Source: Cloeon dipterum (lineage: Eukaryota; Arthropoda; Insecta; Ephemeroptera; Baetidae). Taken from it: DNA of 64,000 nt. Position numbers and translations under genes: made by a program. Location of the stretch: the NCBI RefSeq assembly GCF_949628265.1, contig NC_088789.1, forward strand, positions 27,583,883 to 27,647,882, written 5' to 3'. This document shows, in pieces, positions 35,177 through 47,892 of the stretch (within the stretch, counting starts at the first letter, position 1; each line of letters begins with the position of its first letter). The notes under the pieces were generated by a model, which saw only the letters and a program-made list of their open reading frames with translations, ran no database searches and was not told the DNA's origin.

Positions 35177-35905
35177 TGTTTCGGTTTGCGGTGGTGTGTG
35201 CTCTGTGGGTCGCTTTGATCCTTTGTGCTGAGGGCGCTCTGGCTGATAGTCACTAGAAACAAAATTCATTACTAAGGACCGGAAAATTACTCTTATCATT
35301 TTCACTCATGTTATATTATTCACTTATGAATTTGGGCACTCAAATCCCCGTATCATATATATACTCGGAAAATAGCAACACGATATATACAAGACAGAGA
35401 CGCTTTCAATTACGTACTGATACCAGCAGAAATTTCGGGATTAAATCCCAAGAGTTGCATGATATGTACAATAGGGTGGCGACAGAGTGGAAAATTAGAA
35501 ATCAACAGGACGCAGAACGCGATCTGACGACTTAAACTGACTGAAATACACCTCTCTCACCTCTTATTATTACTGTCAGCTCTGTATGGTTCTCTCTGGA
35601 TTATTGCAGCGGTGATTCAAGGGTTAAATAATGGTCCACAATAGCGACAAACGCAAAAGCGCGAGTGAATAAACACACTGATGGAAGTGAAGAAGGGCGT
35701 GTGCGGAGTTTCGTGGGCGTAACAGGGGCGTAACAGGCAACAAACTCCGAGACGGCCTCTGATTGGCTGAAAAAGCTATCGACCTGCCACCTGCCAGTTG
35801 ATACCACTTCTTCTGTTTACAACGCTCAAACGCTGCGGCTGCGGTAGAAGAGGAGAAGAGAAAATCGATGAGAACTTGAGGCTTGAGGAGCGAGGCGTTT
35901 CAAAC
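35177..35905. promoter_or_regulatory. Divergent promoter region between THAP-USP gene and d4
   Basis: The two genes point away from each other, with about 730 bp between proposed start codons. A possible extra 5' exon boundary for the THAP-USP gene lies near 35252 (TTTCTAG acceptor on the minus strand). No TATA box stands out; the part near d4 (35820-35900) is less AT-rich and typical of housekeeping promoters. Confidence 0.4.
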
Positions 35906-38900
35906 ATGGCGTCCGAAGACGCAGTTGCTATTTGTCTTGAGGCAGCAAGCAAATTAGAGAGGTAAATATTCACTATTTTGCTTTTAAATGGTGAAAATAT
36001 AAAGCTTAAATGACTAGTTTATCCAATTACATCATTAAATCATGTCTAGACCGAGTATTTCGATTGTTTTTCCCTTCTGAAAATTCGGGAAATACATAGT
36101 GATGCGTTAGCATTACGTCACATTTAGATACAATGGCTGACCATTATTCGTAAGTGTGCGTAACCTATCATACCCGGCTCGAGGGGCTCGACTAACAATA
36201 TTTTATTTTACTAAGCCTTTAGTTCGCTTTGGCTTTATTAAGCTCTTGCGCCTTAAAATCCTAGCGATATTTGTGGTTCAAGACCTCGAGTACGGGCTGC
36301 CTCTTGCATTGCAGCAGTGGTGTGTCCATCAGAACAGGGGGTTGCACCCTTCCAGCTCACGGGACGGTTGGCAAGCGACATGAACTCCCATTTTGATGTT
36401 AAATTCCCTGAATATTTATGTAATTAAGTAATTTATGATGATTTTGTTATGTATTGCAGTTTTCTAAATGATCCCGCTTACAAAGAGGCCATTGAAAATT
36501 CAGCGACCTACAACACAAGACTGTGCATGGAACGCAGGATGCGGATGCCTTTTCTGGACTCTCAAACTGGTTAGTGCAAATTAACCTTTTAATCTGTAAC
36601 CCTGATTGATTTCCCCACCAGGAGTTGCCCAGAATCACTCGAATCTCTTTTGGAGTTCTCGCCAAAGACTGCCAGGTCTGAACGAAGGCCAAATTTACTC
36701 TTACCCGTCAAAGAGATGGAGAAAGAAGAGGAGACAGTACTTGATGAACTGGATGCAGCCTCGGAGGAAGGAGGCTGAAAACGACTTGGACCTGCACACG
36801 ATCAGCACGGTCGAAAATCCGGCTGCCATCAACGAAGACAGCAAAGACAGTGTGCTCAAGGATGAAGTGGCAAAGGTACTTACAGAGTTGCAATCAAACA
36901 TGGATTTAATTCAGATCAGAATATTCAGGATGCCTGGTACTATGATGAATTGGACATCAACGACATCGACAATTTCGACGAGCCTGATGCAGACTCTGAC
37001 TACGATTACGAGGAATCGTACAAAAGAAACAAGCGAAGGCGCAGCTCCAAAACGCCTGGAAGGGTTGGTTTTGGGGAAAAAATGCTGAACGATTCGTCTA
37101 AATCTTTTGTGCAGACTTCGCAGGGTACAAATCGTGGTCGCAGGAAAATCACTCCTAATTACGACGCCGTCGGCGGAGACGCGGACAAGCCGTTCTCTTG
37201 CGAACGTGAGTGCTGTCCTTAGCTACCTTGTATAGTGCATGTGTCGCCTCCCCCTCCTCGTGTGCACAGCAGTCGGTCGATTTGAGCCCAGCCAAGCGAG
37301 CCTGCTGAGCTGCTCGAGGGATGCATGTGTCTTTGAGTTTCCACTCTTAGCCTCCACTCCACTCGGGTTGATCGGTCTCCTCTTGCTCTTCCTCTTGCCT
37401 CTGTTACATTATTCGTGTGGTCCATACATGCGTGATGAGAGGGTGCTGCTCTGCTCGGGCGGCACTCAAACTGGAGGCGTGTTGTCTATTTCTGTTGCAG
37501 TGTGCGGCGCCCGCTACAAGACCAGGCCTGGCCTCACCTACCACTACACGCACTCGCACAAGGACAAGGAGGAGGATGACGACGACAGCAGCTCGGCCAA
37601 CGCCTCCCTGCCCGCCACCTCCGGCGGGGCCTCTCCTAAGCCCACTCCGCCGGCGGCCCCAGTGGTCGCCCCCGGGGTGCCCGCCGGTCCTTCCGGCACC
37701 CCCGTGCCGCCGACCGCGGCGCCGCCCCTGGTGGCGCCGCCAGAAGTTGTCGGCCCGAACGCGCCTGCAGGTTGGAAACTTATGCGAGCCCTGATTTTGC
37801 ATGAGGCGATCAAACGAACAAACGAATAATAAATCACTCTCGGTTACGCGATGAAACCCCCACGCCCCCCATCGATGCAAATAGCCCCCCAAATTTATTA
37901 TAATAATACACATTTTGTTGGTTCGGACCACTTTCTTAAGTTTGTCTTTTGTGTGTGTGCTCTTTGTTTTTTTATTTGGTACACTGTTGTTTCGGCCCAC
38001 TGAAAGCTTTTGACTCGCAAGAGCCTCTCTGATTTCCTTTTTATATCCACCAGTTGCGCTTTTTTGTGTTGCTGTTTGTGATTGCATTCGGTTTTTTCCT
38101 AATTGGCATGGGATTTCCCTGATTTGGTATTGTTTTCGCTTTTTGATATATGATATTGTTTCCAACGTCTAAAACCATTCACCCGCAGTTTTTCATCAGC
38201 AGGTTTGGTACACAGGTTTTTCACTTCGTGTGTCGCTCCGTACCTGGACAGTTTTATTATTATTTTACGGTGTCTGCAAGCTAGGTTGCAACTTTTAGTA
38301 AATTTAATCAACTTCATGGGCGAATTAGCACGGTATTTTTTTTATCTCCACGATATTGGGAATTTTCCTCACGGTTGTGCAAGTTTTATCCCAAATTTTG
38401 CCCTACTCACAAGGAAAACATGGGTTTGTTCAGCTCTGAAGGGCAGATTTTTTCCCCAGAGTAATAAATTTTCAGGAATATCTTAAAAATACATTAAGAC
38501 TGATGGGAATTTTGGGATGATTTTTGGGATAATAACTCGCCTAGTCAAAACAAGTCGATTGATGGGTATTTTTTCCCGAAATTCTGTAAGATTTGTTATT
38601 TGGAAGTGTGAAATTTAAAAATATTTTTTGACATTGCCATACATTGCTAAATTGTAAAAGTAACCACTAATAGATTTTTAAAAAATATTCTAAAACTGTT
38701 GAGCAGTTATAAGACGTTACCTAATACCATGGTAAAAAAAAACAGGATGGAGACAAAAATTTAAAAGGAAAATTCATCTTCCAAAAATAATCATGATTGC
38801 CTAATTTTCATACACTTCCTTAAGGATTGAAACCAATATTCAGCTCTTTAACTAGAAAATTAAGGTTTATTTCCTCTCTCATCGTGAAAGTCTATACGTT

Positions 38901-41772
38901 TTAGGTAATAGATTTACATTTTAGAGCCTTGTTACTTGTTAGGCATAAAAAAATATAGAGAAAATAAATATGATATTGTTATGTTCATCATGCAACCTCA
39001 AGTTAATAATAAAATAAATTCGAGATAAAACAATTTTGAAAACCTGTAGTTTCATCCTGCTGAATTGTTTCTAATAGCATATAAATTTAACAAAACCCTC
39101 GTTTTGCCAGGTACCCCAAGGCGTGGTAGGCAGAACCTGAGTGCTTCCGGCATGCCGAACCTGATTCCGGAGGAGCCTCTGACTCCAACAGTGGTGAACG
39201 AGCGCAGGAAACCGCCCAATTTGACTCCTGCCGAAGGAGGCGTGGCCAAGGACGAGCACGACCGTGCCAACCCGTCGCCCTACTGCGACTTCTGCCTCGG
39301 AGACGCCAACGAAAACAAGAAGACCGGCAGCTCAGAGGAGCTTGTATCTTGTTCCGATTGCGGCCGCTCAGGTAAGAACGGCCGTGGCCGCCCGAAGAAG
39401 ATACGCAAAAAAGCGGCAGACGATGATGATGAAACGTGGATTCCATCGAGTAGCAGGCGAAAGACCTAGTCAATGCATAGGGAGCACAATCAAAATTCCG
39501 ATTGGCAGATAGATTTTACCTGCGGGTTTCAGCTGCAAATTTTTAAAAATCGTTCACGCCACTTTGTAATTTTACAAATCATTTGTATTCTTTCCTACGT
39601 AAAAACGGATACAAGTTGAGCAATTTTGTAAGGTTAGGACCAAAATTACTAGGGTTTCAAACCTTCTTAGAAAGATAAATTTTGGGAATCAACAATTTCA
39701 AGATGTGATTTCCGCAATGCCTACATTAAAGCCCAGCTGAACCCTGCTGAGGAATTTTTGAACCGCTGTGCACTGGGGATAGGTTTAATTTTGACGTAAT
39801 TACATACACATAATAAACCTTTATTTTTGTTCAGTCAACTGTGTGATTATGTTAATTTAGAGCTTTTCATAGTGAAGATTCACCTTGTCTGCTACTATTT
39901 TAATCATTCCTTTCACTTATGTTTTTTTAACTCTTCAGTTTGCTTTCACCTTTATTTGTGAACATTCCCAGCACATGTTACGTGATGATTTTCCAAGCGT
40001 TTTTAAAAATAAACAAAAAAATCGTCTAAACTAGACTCACTGGGAGGCAAGGAGCGTGCATTATTGTCTGTTAACCGTGCCCAGTGTAGATAGAGTTGAA
40101 AGATACTAGTCTTGTTATGTTTCACGAATGCTTACGTAGAACGACTTAACAGAAAACACGACATTACTTGTTGTTATCTATCTTCCCCGTTTGTTACGGA
40201 TGAAAGAAATCCTTAAGTTGTAACTCGAAGCCAAGGAAAGTGATCACCAGTGATTTACCTGAAAGCGAAAGGAAAGAAAGAAAGAAAGCAAGTTAAGTGA
40301 GCTGGATAAAAATAATGCTAGTAATTGAATGAACTGCTAATGTCGCGTGCCTTTTCTCGAACGATCCCCAGTTATTTATCCACTCGGCCCCCGGGTAGTC
40401 GGAAGGGACATGTCTTTTCTATCCTTGCTGCTCCACCACACTACTTCCTGTCTCTTTTACTCCTTTGTTGCCCTCATGTTGTAAATAACATGGATTAAAC
40501 ATTGTGAACAACAAACAGTGCTAAAAACATATCCATCAGTTATAATAATATTGATTATCTCGTCTGAACCATAATATATATGATGTATCTCTCTCTACCA
40601 TCTGATGAATATTAAATGATCAAGCAGCCCTTGCTGACAACAGGTGGCCTTTTTATTTCACATGGAGGCTGAGGAGCAGTGAATGCTAGCTCTGTTAGTG
40701 CGGTGGGCTGCAGGACATGTCAAACACTCACACACACACTGTTTTCTCTCAATTAAAGGCACGCGATATTTTTGGCTAACACACTGGCTCACTGATCCTC
40801 GGCCCCATTCGAAAACCCTAAAACGCTCAAGAAACATATATATAATTTTATTCAAAAGAGTTCCGTGTGCTGCTGGAATTTTTGCAGAAGGAGATGGAAT
40901 TTTACTGAAGAGGAGGAAAGAGCCTCCCTAGTCTTAAAAAAGTACTTTTTCAGGCCACCCATCCTGTCTTCAGTTCACCGCTAACATGATCATATCCGTA
41001 CGGAAGTACCGGTGGCAGTGCATTGAGTGCAAATGCTGCTCGGTTTGCGGAACGTCAGACAATGATGTAATTATCTTTTTTCCTCGCAGATTGCAGAATT
41101 CTTACAAGCATGCATGGTTATTGTAATTCAATGCAGCACAAAAATAATTATTTTTTTATTGTGAACACCTATTGATCCGCAAAAAAAAAGATTTTTTTTC
41201 TCTTCCAACATTAATTAACATGAAATTATGCCAAACCATTATTTTCAAGTTATTGACGTTCTAATCTTAATTTCGAGAACTTTCTATGGCTGTAAATGCT
41301 CTTAGCTAAAGCGAAATATCTTGGAAATTTTTGTCTAGATTAAAAAAAATGAAAATTGGCGAATTCGTGTGGTAGTGGTAGAATTGCGCGTTGCTAAAAA
41401 ATAAGTTTTAATTGTTAAATTGGCTGTTGCTCTTTTCAAAATTCGCTTTTAGTTGAACTTTGCGCAATTTTTCCGCTACCACAAATTACAAGAGGGGGTT
41501 GGCTCTATAGTTACGCTGATTTTGGATTAATAGGTGCGTTCCCCTGTAAATCTGCTGTTTTTAATAATTAAACTCTGCACAAAAAAAAACACTTGAGTAG
41601 CACTACAGGTAGAATATTTTTCACGCCAATACCTTTTGTGTAGGACCAACTGCTGTTCTGCGACGACTGCGACCGAGGCTACCACATGTATTGTCTGAAT
41701 CCGCCCCTGACCTCGCCGCCGGAAGGGTCGTGGAGCTGTCTCCTGTGCATTGGCGAATTCCACAAAAAGTGA
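35906..41772 (+). CDS. d4: d4/DPF family (requiem/DPF2-like) BAF chromatin-remodelling subunit
   Basis: Exons 35906-35961, 36460-36569, 36622-36875, 36929-37205, 37501-37770, 39111-39371, 40954-41066, 41644-41772, all GT..AG with matching phases. The N-terminal Requiem/DPF domain has [20 protein letters not shown] and [16 protein letters not shown]; an acidic centre follows; then one C2H2 finger ([22 protein letters not shown]) made by the 37205/37501 splice; a Pro/Ala-rich linker; and tandem PHD fingers ([41 protein letters not shown]). Family role: reads acetylated or crotonylated histone H3 as part of BAF/BAP (SWI/SNF). One intron is only 53 bp (36876-36928). Confidence 0.95.
39372..39469 (+). 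CDS. d4: Alternative read-through terminus of d4 with an AT-hook
   Basis: If the donor at 39372 is not used, the frame continues 32 codons as [20 protein letters not shown] and then [12 protein letters not shown] to a stop at 39467-39469. This replaces the second half of PHD1 and all of PHD2 with an AT-hook core (GRGRPKK), a basic patch and an acidic run. AATAAA at 39812 could serve it. Codon composition is unlike the surrounding intron. Vertebrate DPF3a similarly ends in a truncated PHD plus a novel tail. Inferred; no transcript evidence. Confidence 0.55.
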
Positions 41773-42406
41773 AGAGGGTGGGCCGCGTGGCGTATCATTT
41801 AGTAGCTTTAATTACGTATACGTCATGTTTGAATACTTAAATATAAGTGGATTAGCTCAAAGTCTCTAAATGAAATGAACCGCTCTCTTAATGATTTCAT
41901 ATATTGTGTTTGCGATCAAATCATATATATTTTGAAATTCCATATAGCCCGCCCTATTGGGTGGTATTTTTTATTTTATCCTGATTTTAGTCCATTTCAT
42001 CTATTCATTCAGTCTTGTGTTTGAAGCAGTATTTTGTTGTATAGATCGTAAAATGCAAAAGTGCTTTCGCCTACCGCTGTCTATCTACCTCCGCTTCAAT
42101 AACACAAAAATCGATTAGAGCATGGAAAGACAATACAGCTAGCTGTTATTGACTCTGCAAAAAAGACCATGCAACACATTTTGTCAGTATATATATATTA
42201 TGATTGAAAAGTGTCCATTGATCTAACAGTATTTGTATTTCTTAATAATATATTATAAAGTGTATTCTGTAGAATTAAATTTAAGTGAAGATAATTTACC
42301 TGGCTTTATCACATAATATGAAATCACCCTGATAAGAGCATTGCATATATATAGTTAGCGATCAGACGGGCTCCCTTGTCACAATCCAGACAGCCGCTTG
42401 ATCAAG
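41773..42406. other. d4 3' UTR and intergenic spacer
   Basis: AT-rich; no gene or repeat recognised. TATATATAG near 42345-42355 is a candidate TATA element for the esterase starting at 42407. Confidence 0.4.
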
Positions 42407-44890
42407 ATGTTGGGTAAGCTTTTATCAATCTACTGTTAGGTAATAAGAATGATATGGGGCCTGAAATAGATTCGCTGCTGATTTTCCTAAAATTAAGAAA
42501 GGTTTTGAAAGTTTTATTTCTTTTAGTTTGGCTCTCGTTGGTTCTGTTACTGGTCCATGGGTCAAATGGCCAGGGGCCCCAGGTCACCTTGCCCGGCCTG
42601 GGCACCTTGGAGGGCTTCATAGGCAACTCTTTCATTAATGATAGGCCTTTTAATCACTTCAGAGGAGTGCCTTTCGCACAGCCGCCTGTCGATAATCTGC
42701 GATTCCAGGTTAATTTTTATTTAATTTCCACCGGACTATGGAGTTTCATGCGATTTTCAAACAGGCTCCGCAACCGGTCCAGGCTTGGTCTGGTATTTTG
42801 GATGCCCACACCAATTTTGGTCACAGGTGCCCCCAGGTTGGACTTGCTGGATATGACTGGCATACCCAAGCTGAAAACTTGGCGTTTGGTAGCAGAGCGG
42901 ACAACGAGACCGGAGAGGATTGTCTCTATCTTCAAATTTACTCGCCAAATGTGCTAAAATATTCCCTACAAATAATTTACTCATTAAATTAATAAAAACG
43001 AAAATCAGTTGGATCCCTCGGCCAATTTGCCTGTGATCGTTTTCTTCCACGGAGGTGCCTTTTCCACTGGCTCATCTCGGCTGTATGGCGGTAGCAAATT
43101 TATGGACCATGACGTCGTGCTCGTCGTCCCTCACTACCGACTTGGACCCCTTGGTATATACAGAGACTATTTGCAGAATTTATATTTGTGCTGAAGCAAG
43201 TCGATTCATAAGGGTTCTTCTGTCTTCACACCGATGAAATTCCCGGCAATGCTGGAATGCTTGACCAAGTGGTGTCACTCCGGTGGGTGCAGAACTACAT
43301 CTCGTTCTTTGGAGGAGACCCGAACAAAGTCACCGTCATGGGCGAAAGTGCCGGCGGAGCCAGCGCATCCATGCTCAACCTCAGCCCTCTTTCCACCAGT
43401 ACAATAAAAAAATGTAAATTCTTATTAATAAAAATAATTTTTGTATAGACTTATTCCAGCAGTACATTGCTCAGAGTGGCACAGCACAAGCCACCTGGGT
43501 AGTCGACACGGATCCTGTCCGCGCCGTCCAGGAAATTGGCACTATTGCTGGCTGTCCCAGCATTGAAACAACTGCGCTCACTGATTGTCTAAAAAGCATC
43601 GATTACCAAATTCTAAATGAGGCCCAAAGGGCATTCATGGTATGGATGCTAGCGAAGCTCCAAAAACGCATTTTGAGCATTTCTGTTTAGGCTGCAGAGT
43701 TTAAGGAAGGCCGCATTGGTTTCGGAGGAAGCACTCCAGTGGTGCAAAAAGCAGGCGCTGTCCGCTTTTTGGAGCGACTGCCGAAGGAAATCTACGAGTC
43801 TGGCGACTTTGTTGGAAAGCCTTCCATTTTTGGCACCAACAAACACGAGGGAACGATGGTGTATTATCGTATGTTAATTAAATTAAAATGAGTATACGTT
43901 TTTTTATTTAATTTTTCTGCCGGACAGTAATTCACAATGGCTATTTGGTGCCGAATGGACTGGAGTCGGATTCGGAATTCATGAAGAGAGGCATTACCAG
44001 ACTCTTTCTGAAATACTTCGGTATATGAATTGAATTTTGGTTTAAATTCATTCTAAAAATTATTTTTATGACAAGGCGTCAGAGATCAAGGAGACACCTT
44101 GGCTATCGCTGTCGAGGACACATTCTTGGGCAGGCAAAATATGGGCAATTTAACGGCCATAACGCCTGGCGCGTTGGATGTAAAAAAAACTTTTTATTTC
44201 TTAGAGTATATTTTTTATTCAATCATGAAATGTATTTTAGTTCACTGGAAACATGTTCATCAAGGGCCCTGTTTACGAACTTGCTGAATTAAATGCTGCC
44301 AAGGGCTCTCCTACCTATCTTTATTCATTCCATTATTACGGAAGCAGATCCATCTTCCCGTTTTTTGCACCGAATGCTCCAATTCCAGGAGGTTAGCAAT
44401 AATTAGTATATATTTTAATTTAATTTTCCTAAACAATTAATTATTTAGGTGTCTGCCACGCAAATGAACTCATTCTGCAATTTACCATGCCGACATTCAC
44501 CACAGACGATCAAGATAAAATTATTTCAAACCAGATTGTCAGTCTTTGGGCTAATTTCGCTGCTTACGGGTGAGTGCCAGGTGCCAGCCATCAAGTGTTA
44601 AAGATTATATAACAATATTGAAATGCTGAATCATGATATCGTACTTTAGACGCTATTCAGATAAGGCGTAAATAACCAATTATTGTTTCATTAATTTTTT
44701 AATCTCTTTTTCTAATAGGAACCCCACACCGGAGTCCAATCCAGTTGAAGGAATTCCCACTTGGCCACTTTGGAATGCTAATGATGATTCTTACTTGGTT
44801 ATCAACATTACCTCCTCAATCGCTCAAGATTACACTCGAAACGACTATTTTATTTCGATCAACGAAAATTTCCCTTTCTCTTGGCCCTAG
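42407..44890 (+). CDS. Secreted carboxylesterase 1 (COesterase family)
   Basis: Twelve exons: 42407-42413, 42527-42708, 42765-42950, 43009-43153, 43213-43398, 43449-43639, 43691-43868, 43928-44020, 44076-44179, 44241-44391, 44449-44569, 44719-44890. A tiny first exon joins to a signal peptide (MLVWLSLVLLLVHGSNG). Catalytic residues are all present: Ser in GESAGG (exon 5), Glu in NKHEG (exon 7), His in GVCHANEL (exon 11). The oxyanion-hole motif FFHGGAF is in exon 4 and the EDCLYL motif in exon 3. No C-terminal anchor: the protein ends NENFPFSWP. About 540 residues, normal for the family. Substrate unknown; it is not obviously an acetylcholinesterase. Exon structure is identical to the paralogue at 50666. 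Confidence 0.93.
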
Positions 44891-45186
44891 ATTAATTGTT
44901 TGAAGAAAAATATACGTGGACTATAAACTATAAAAGTTTTATTTATTACTAAAATATTATGAACACCCCAGGATTTTCGCATATTTTAAAAATATAATTG
45001 CGATATTGCGTTTCTGGGCTGCCCATATGTCAGTTTTCAAAAGGTGGTGGTTTTAGTTTAGGTGACATGAAATGCTCAATTATACAGCTCAACGGGCTGG
45101 TAGGAAACGCACCGGCGCCGACTAGCCACTTGCTGGTTTCCGAACCTTTCCAGCGGCTTCAGGGTCTTGCATTTCAAAGACTTCAG
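44891..45186. other. Spacer before the minisatellite
   Basis: Esterase 1 3' region, then unique sequence, ending at a run of about 12 G (45189-45200) that marks the array edge. No gene seen. Confidence 0.5.
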
Positions 45187-47892
45187 CGGGGGGGGGGGGG
45201 GCGAAAAGCATAACGTGGAGGGCGTTACGCATAACGGGGAGGGCGTTACGCGTCTCGCGTAACGGGTAGGGCGTTACGCATAACGGGGAGGGCGTTACGC
45301 ATAACGGGGAGGGCGTTACGCGTCTAGCGTAACGGGAAGGGCGTTACGCATAACGGGGAGGGCGTTACGCGTCTCGCGTAACGGGTAGGGCGTTACGCAT
45401 AACGGGGAGGGCGTTACGTTACTCGCGTAACGGCTAGGGCGTTACGCATAACGGGGAGGGCGTTACGCGTCTCGCGTAACGGGTAGGGCGTTACGCATAA
45501 CGGGGAGGGCGTAACGTTACTCGCGTAACGGCTAGGGCGTTACGCATAACGGGGAGGGCGTTACGCGTCTCGCGTAACGGGTAGGGCGTTACGCATAACG
45601 GGGAGGGCGTAACGTTACTCGCGTAACGGCTAGGGCGTTACGCATAACGGGGAGGGCGTTACGCGTCTCGCGTAACGGGTAGGGCGTTACGCATAACGGG
45701 GAGGGCGTTACGTTACTCGCGTAACGGCTAGGGCGTTACGCATAACGGGGAGGGCGTTACGCGTCTCGCGTAACGGGTAGGGCGTTACGCATAACGGGGA
45801 GGGCGTAACGTTACTCGCGTAACGGCTAGGGCGTTACGCATAACGGGGAGGGCGTTACGCGTCTCGCGTAACGGGTAGGGCGTTACGCATAACGGGGAGG
45901 GCGTAACGTTACTCGCGTAACGGCTAGGGCGTTACGCATAACGGGGAGGGCGTTACGCGTCTCGCGTAACGGGTAGGGCGTTACGCATAACGGGGAGGGC
46001 GTTACGTTACTCGCGTAACGGCTAGGGCGTTACGCATAACGGGGAGGGCGTTACGCATAACGGGGAGGGCGTTACGCGTCTCGCGTAACGGGTAGGGCGT
46101 TACGCATAACGGTAAGGGCGTTACGTCACTCGCGTAACGGGTAGGGCGTTACGCATAACGGGGAGGGCGTTACGTTACTCGCGTAACGGCTAGGGCGTTA
46201 CGCATAACGGGGAGGGCGTTACGCGTCTCGCGTAACGGGTAGGGCGTTACACATAACGGGGAGGGCGTAACGTTACTCGCGTAACGGCTAGGGCGTTGCG
46301 CATAACGGGGAGGGCGTTACGCGTCTCGCGTAACGGGTAGGGCGTTACGCATAACGGCTAGGGCGTTACGCATAACGGGCGGGAGGGCATTACGCGTCTC
46401 GCGTAACGGGTAGGGCGTTACGCATAACGGGGAGGGCGTTACGTTACTCGCGTAACGGCTAGGGCGTTACGCATAACGGGGAGGGCGTTACGCATAACGG
46501 GGAGGGCGTTACGCGTCTCGCGTAACGGGTAGGGCGTTACGCATAACGGCTAGGGCGTTACGCATAACGGGCGGGAGGGCATTACGCGTCTCGCGTAACG
46601 GGTAGGGCGTTACGCATAACGGGGAGGGCGTTACGTCACTCGCGTAACGGCTAGGGCGTTACGCATAACGGGGAGGGCGTTACGCGTCTAGCGTAACGGG
46701 AAGGGCGTTACGCATAACGGGTAGGGCGTTACGCGTCTCGCGTAACGGGTAGGGCGTTACGCATAACGGCTAGGGCGTTACGCATAACGGCTAGGGCGTT
46801 ACGCATAACGGGCGGGAGGGCATTACACGCGTCTCGCGTAACGGGTAGGGCGTTACGCATAACGGGGAGGGCGTTACGTTACTCGCGTAACGGCTAGGGC
46901 GTTACGCATAACGGGGAGGGCGTTACGCATAACGGGGAGGGCGTTACGCGTCTCGCGTAACGGGTAGGGCGTTACGCATAACGGCTAGGGCGTTACGCAT
47001 AACGGGCGGGAGGGCATTACGCGTCTCGCGTAACGGGTAGGGCGTTACGCATAACGGGGAGGGCGTTACGTTACTCGCGTAACGGCTAGGGCGTTACGCA
47101 TAACGGGGAGGGCGTTACGTTACTCGCGTAACGGCTAGGGCGTTACGCATAACGGGTAGGGCGTTACGCGTCTCGCGTAACGGGTAGGGCGTTACGCATA
47201 ACGGGGAGGGCGTTACGTTACTCGCGTAACGGCTAGGGCGTTACGCATAACGGGGAGGGCGTTACGTTACTCGCGTAACGGCTAGGGCGTTACGCATAAC
47301 GGGTAGGGCGTTACGCGTCTCGCGTAACGGGTAGGGCGTTACGCATAACGGGGAGGGCGTTACGCATAACGGGGAGGGCGTTACGCGTCTAGCGTAACGG
47401 GAAGGGCGTTACGCATAACGGGGAGGGCGTTACGTTACTCGCGTAACGGCTAGGGCGTTACGCATAACGGGTAGGGCGTTACGCGTCTCGCGTAACGGGT
47501 AGGGCGTTACGCATAACGGCTAGGGCGTTACGCATAACGGGCGGGAGGGCATTACGCGTCTCGCGTAACGGGTAGGGCGTTACGCATAACGTGGAGGGCG
47601 TTACGTTACTCGCGTAACGGCTAGGGCGTTACGCATAACGGGGAGGGCGTTACGTTACTCGCGTAACGGCTAGAGCGTTACGCATAACGGGGAGGGCGTT
47701 ACGCGTCTCGCGTAACGGGTAGGGCGTTACGCATAACGGGGAGGGCGTTACGCGTCTAGCGTAGCGGCTAGGGCGTTACGCATAACGGGGAGGGCGTTAC
47801 GTTACTCGCGTAACGGCTAGTGCGTTACGCATAACGGGGAGGGCGTTACGCGTCTCGCGTAACGGGTAGGGCGTTACGCATAACGGGGAGGG
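45187..47892. repeat. Minisatellite subfamily 1 (21/28 bp units, ~98 bp higher order)
   Basis: Alternating units: 21 bp AGGGCGTTACGCATAACGGG(G) and 28 bp units whose cores are CGTTACGCGTCTCGCGTAACG or CGTTACG...CGCGTAACG. A 21+28+21+28 order recurs as a ~98 bp higher-order repeat, clearest between 45250 and 46000. Every unit is an imperfect palindrome. Extremely CpG-rich, in contrast to the AT-rich flanks. Confidence 0.97.

Noticed and set aside
37206-37500. Separate small gene reading through the d4 intron before the C2H2 exon
   Set aside because: The GT..AG pair 37206-37500 restores the zinc finger CELCGARY exactly as in DPF proteins; the read-through frame has no support.
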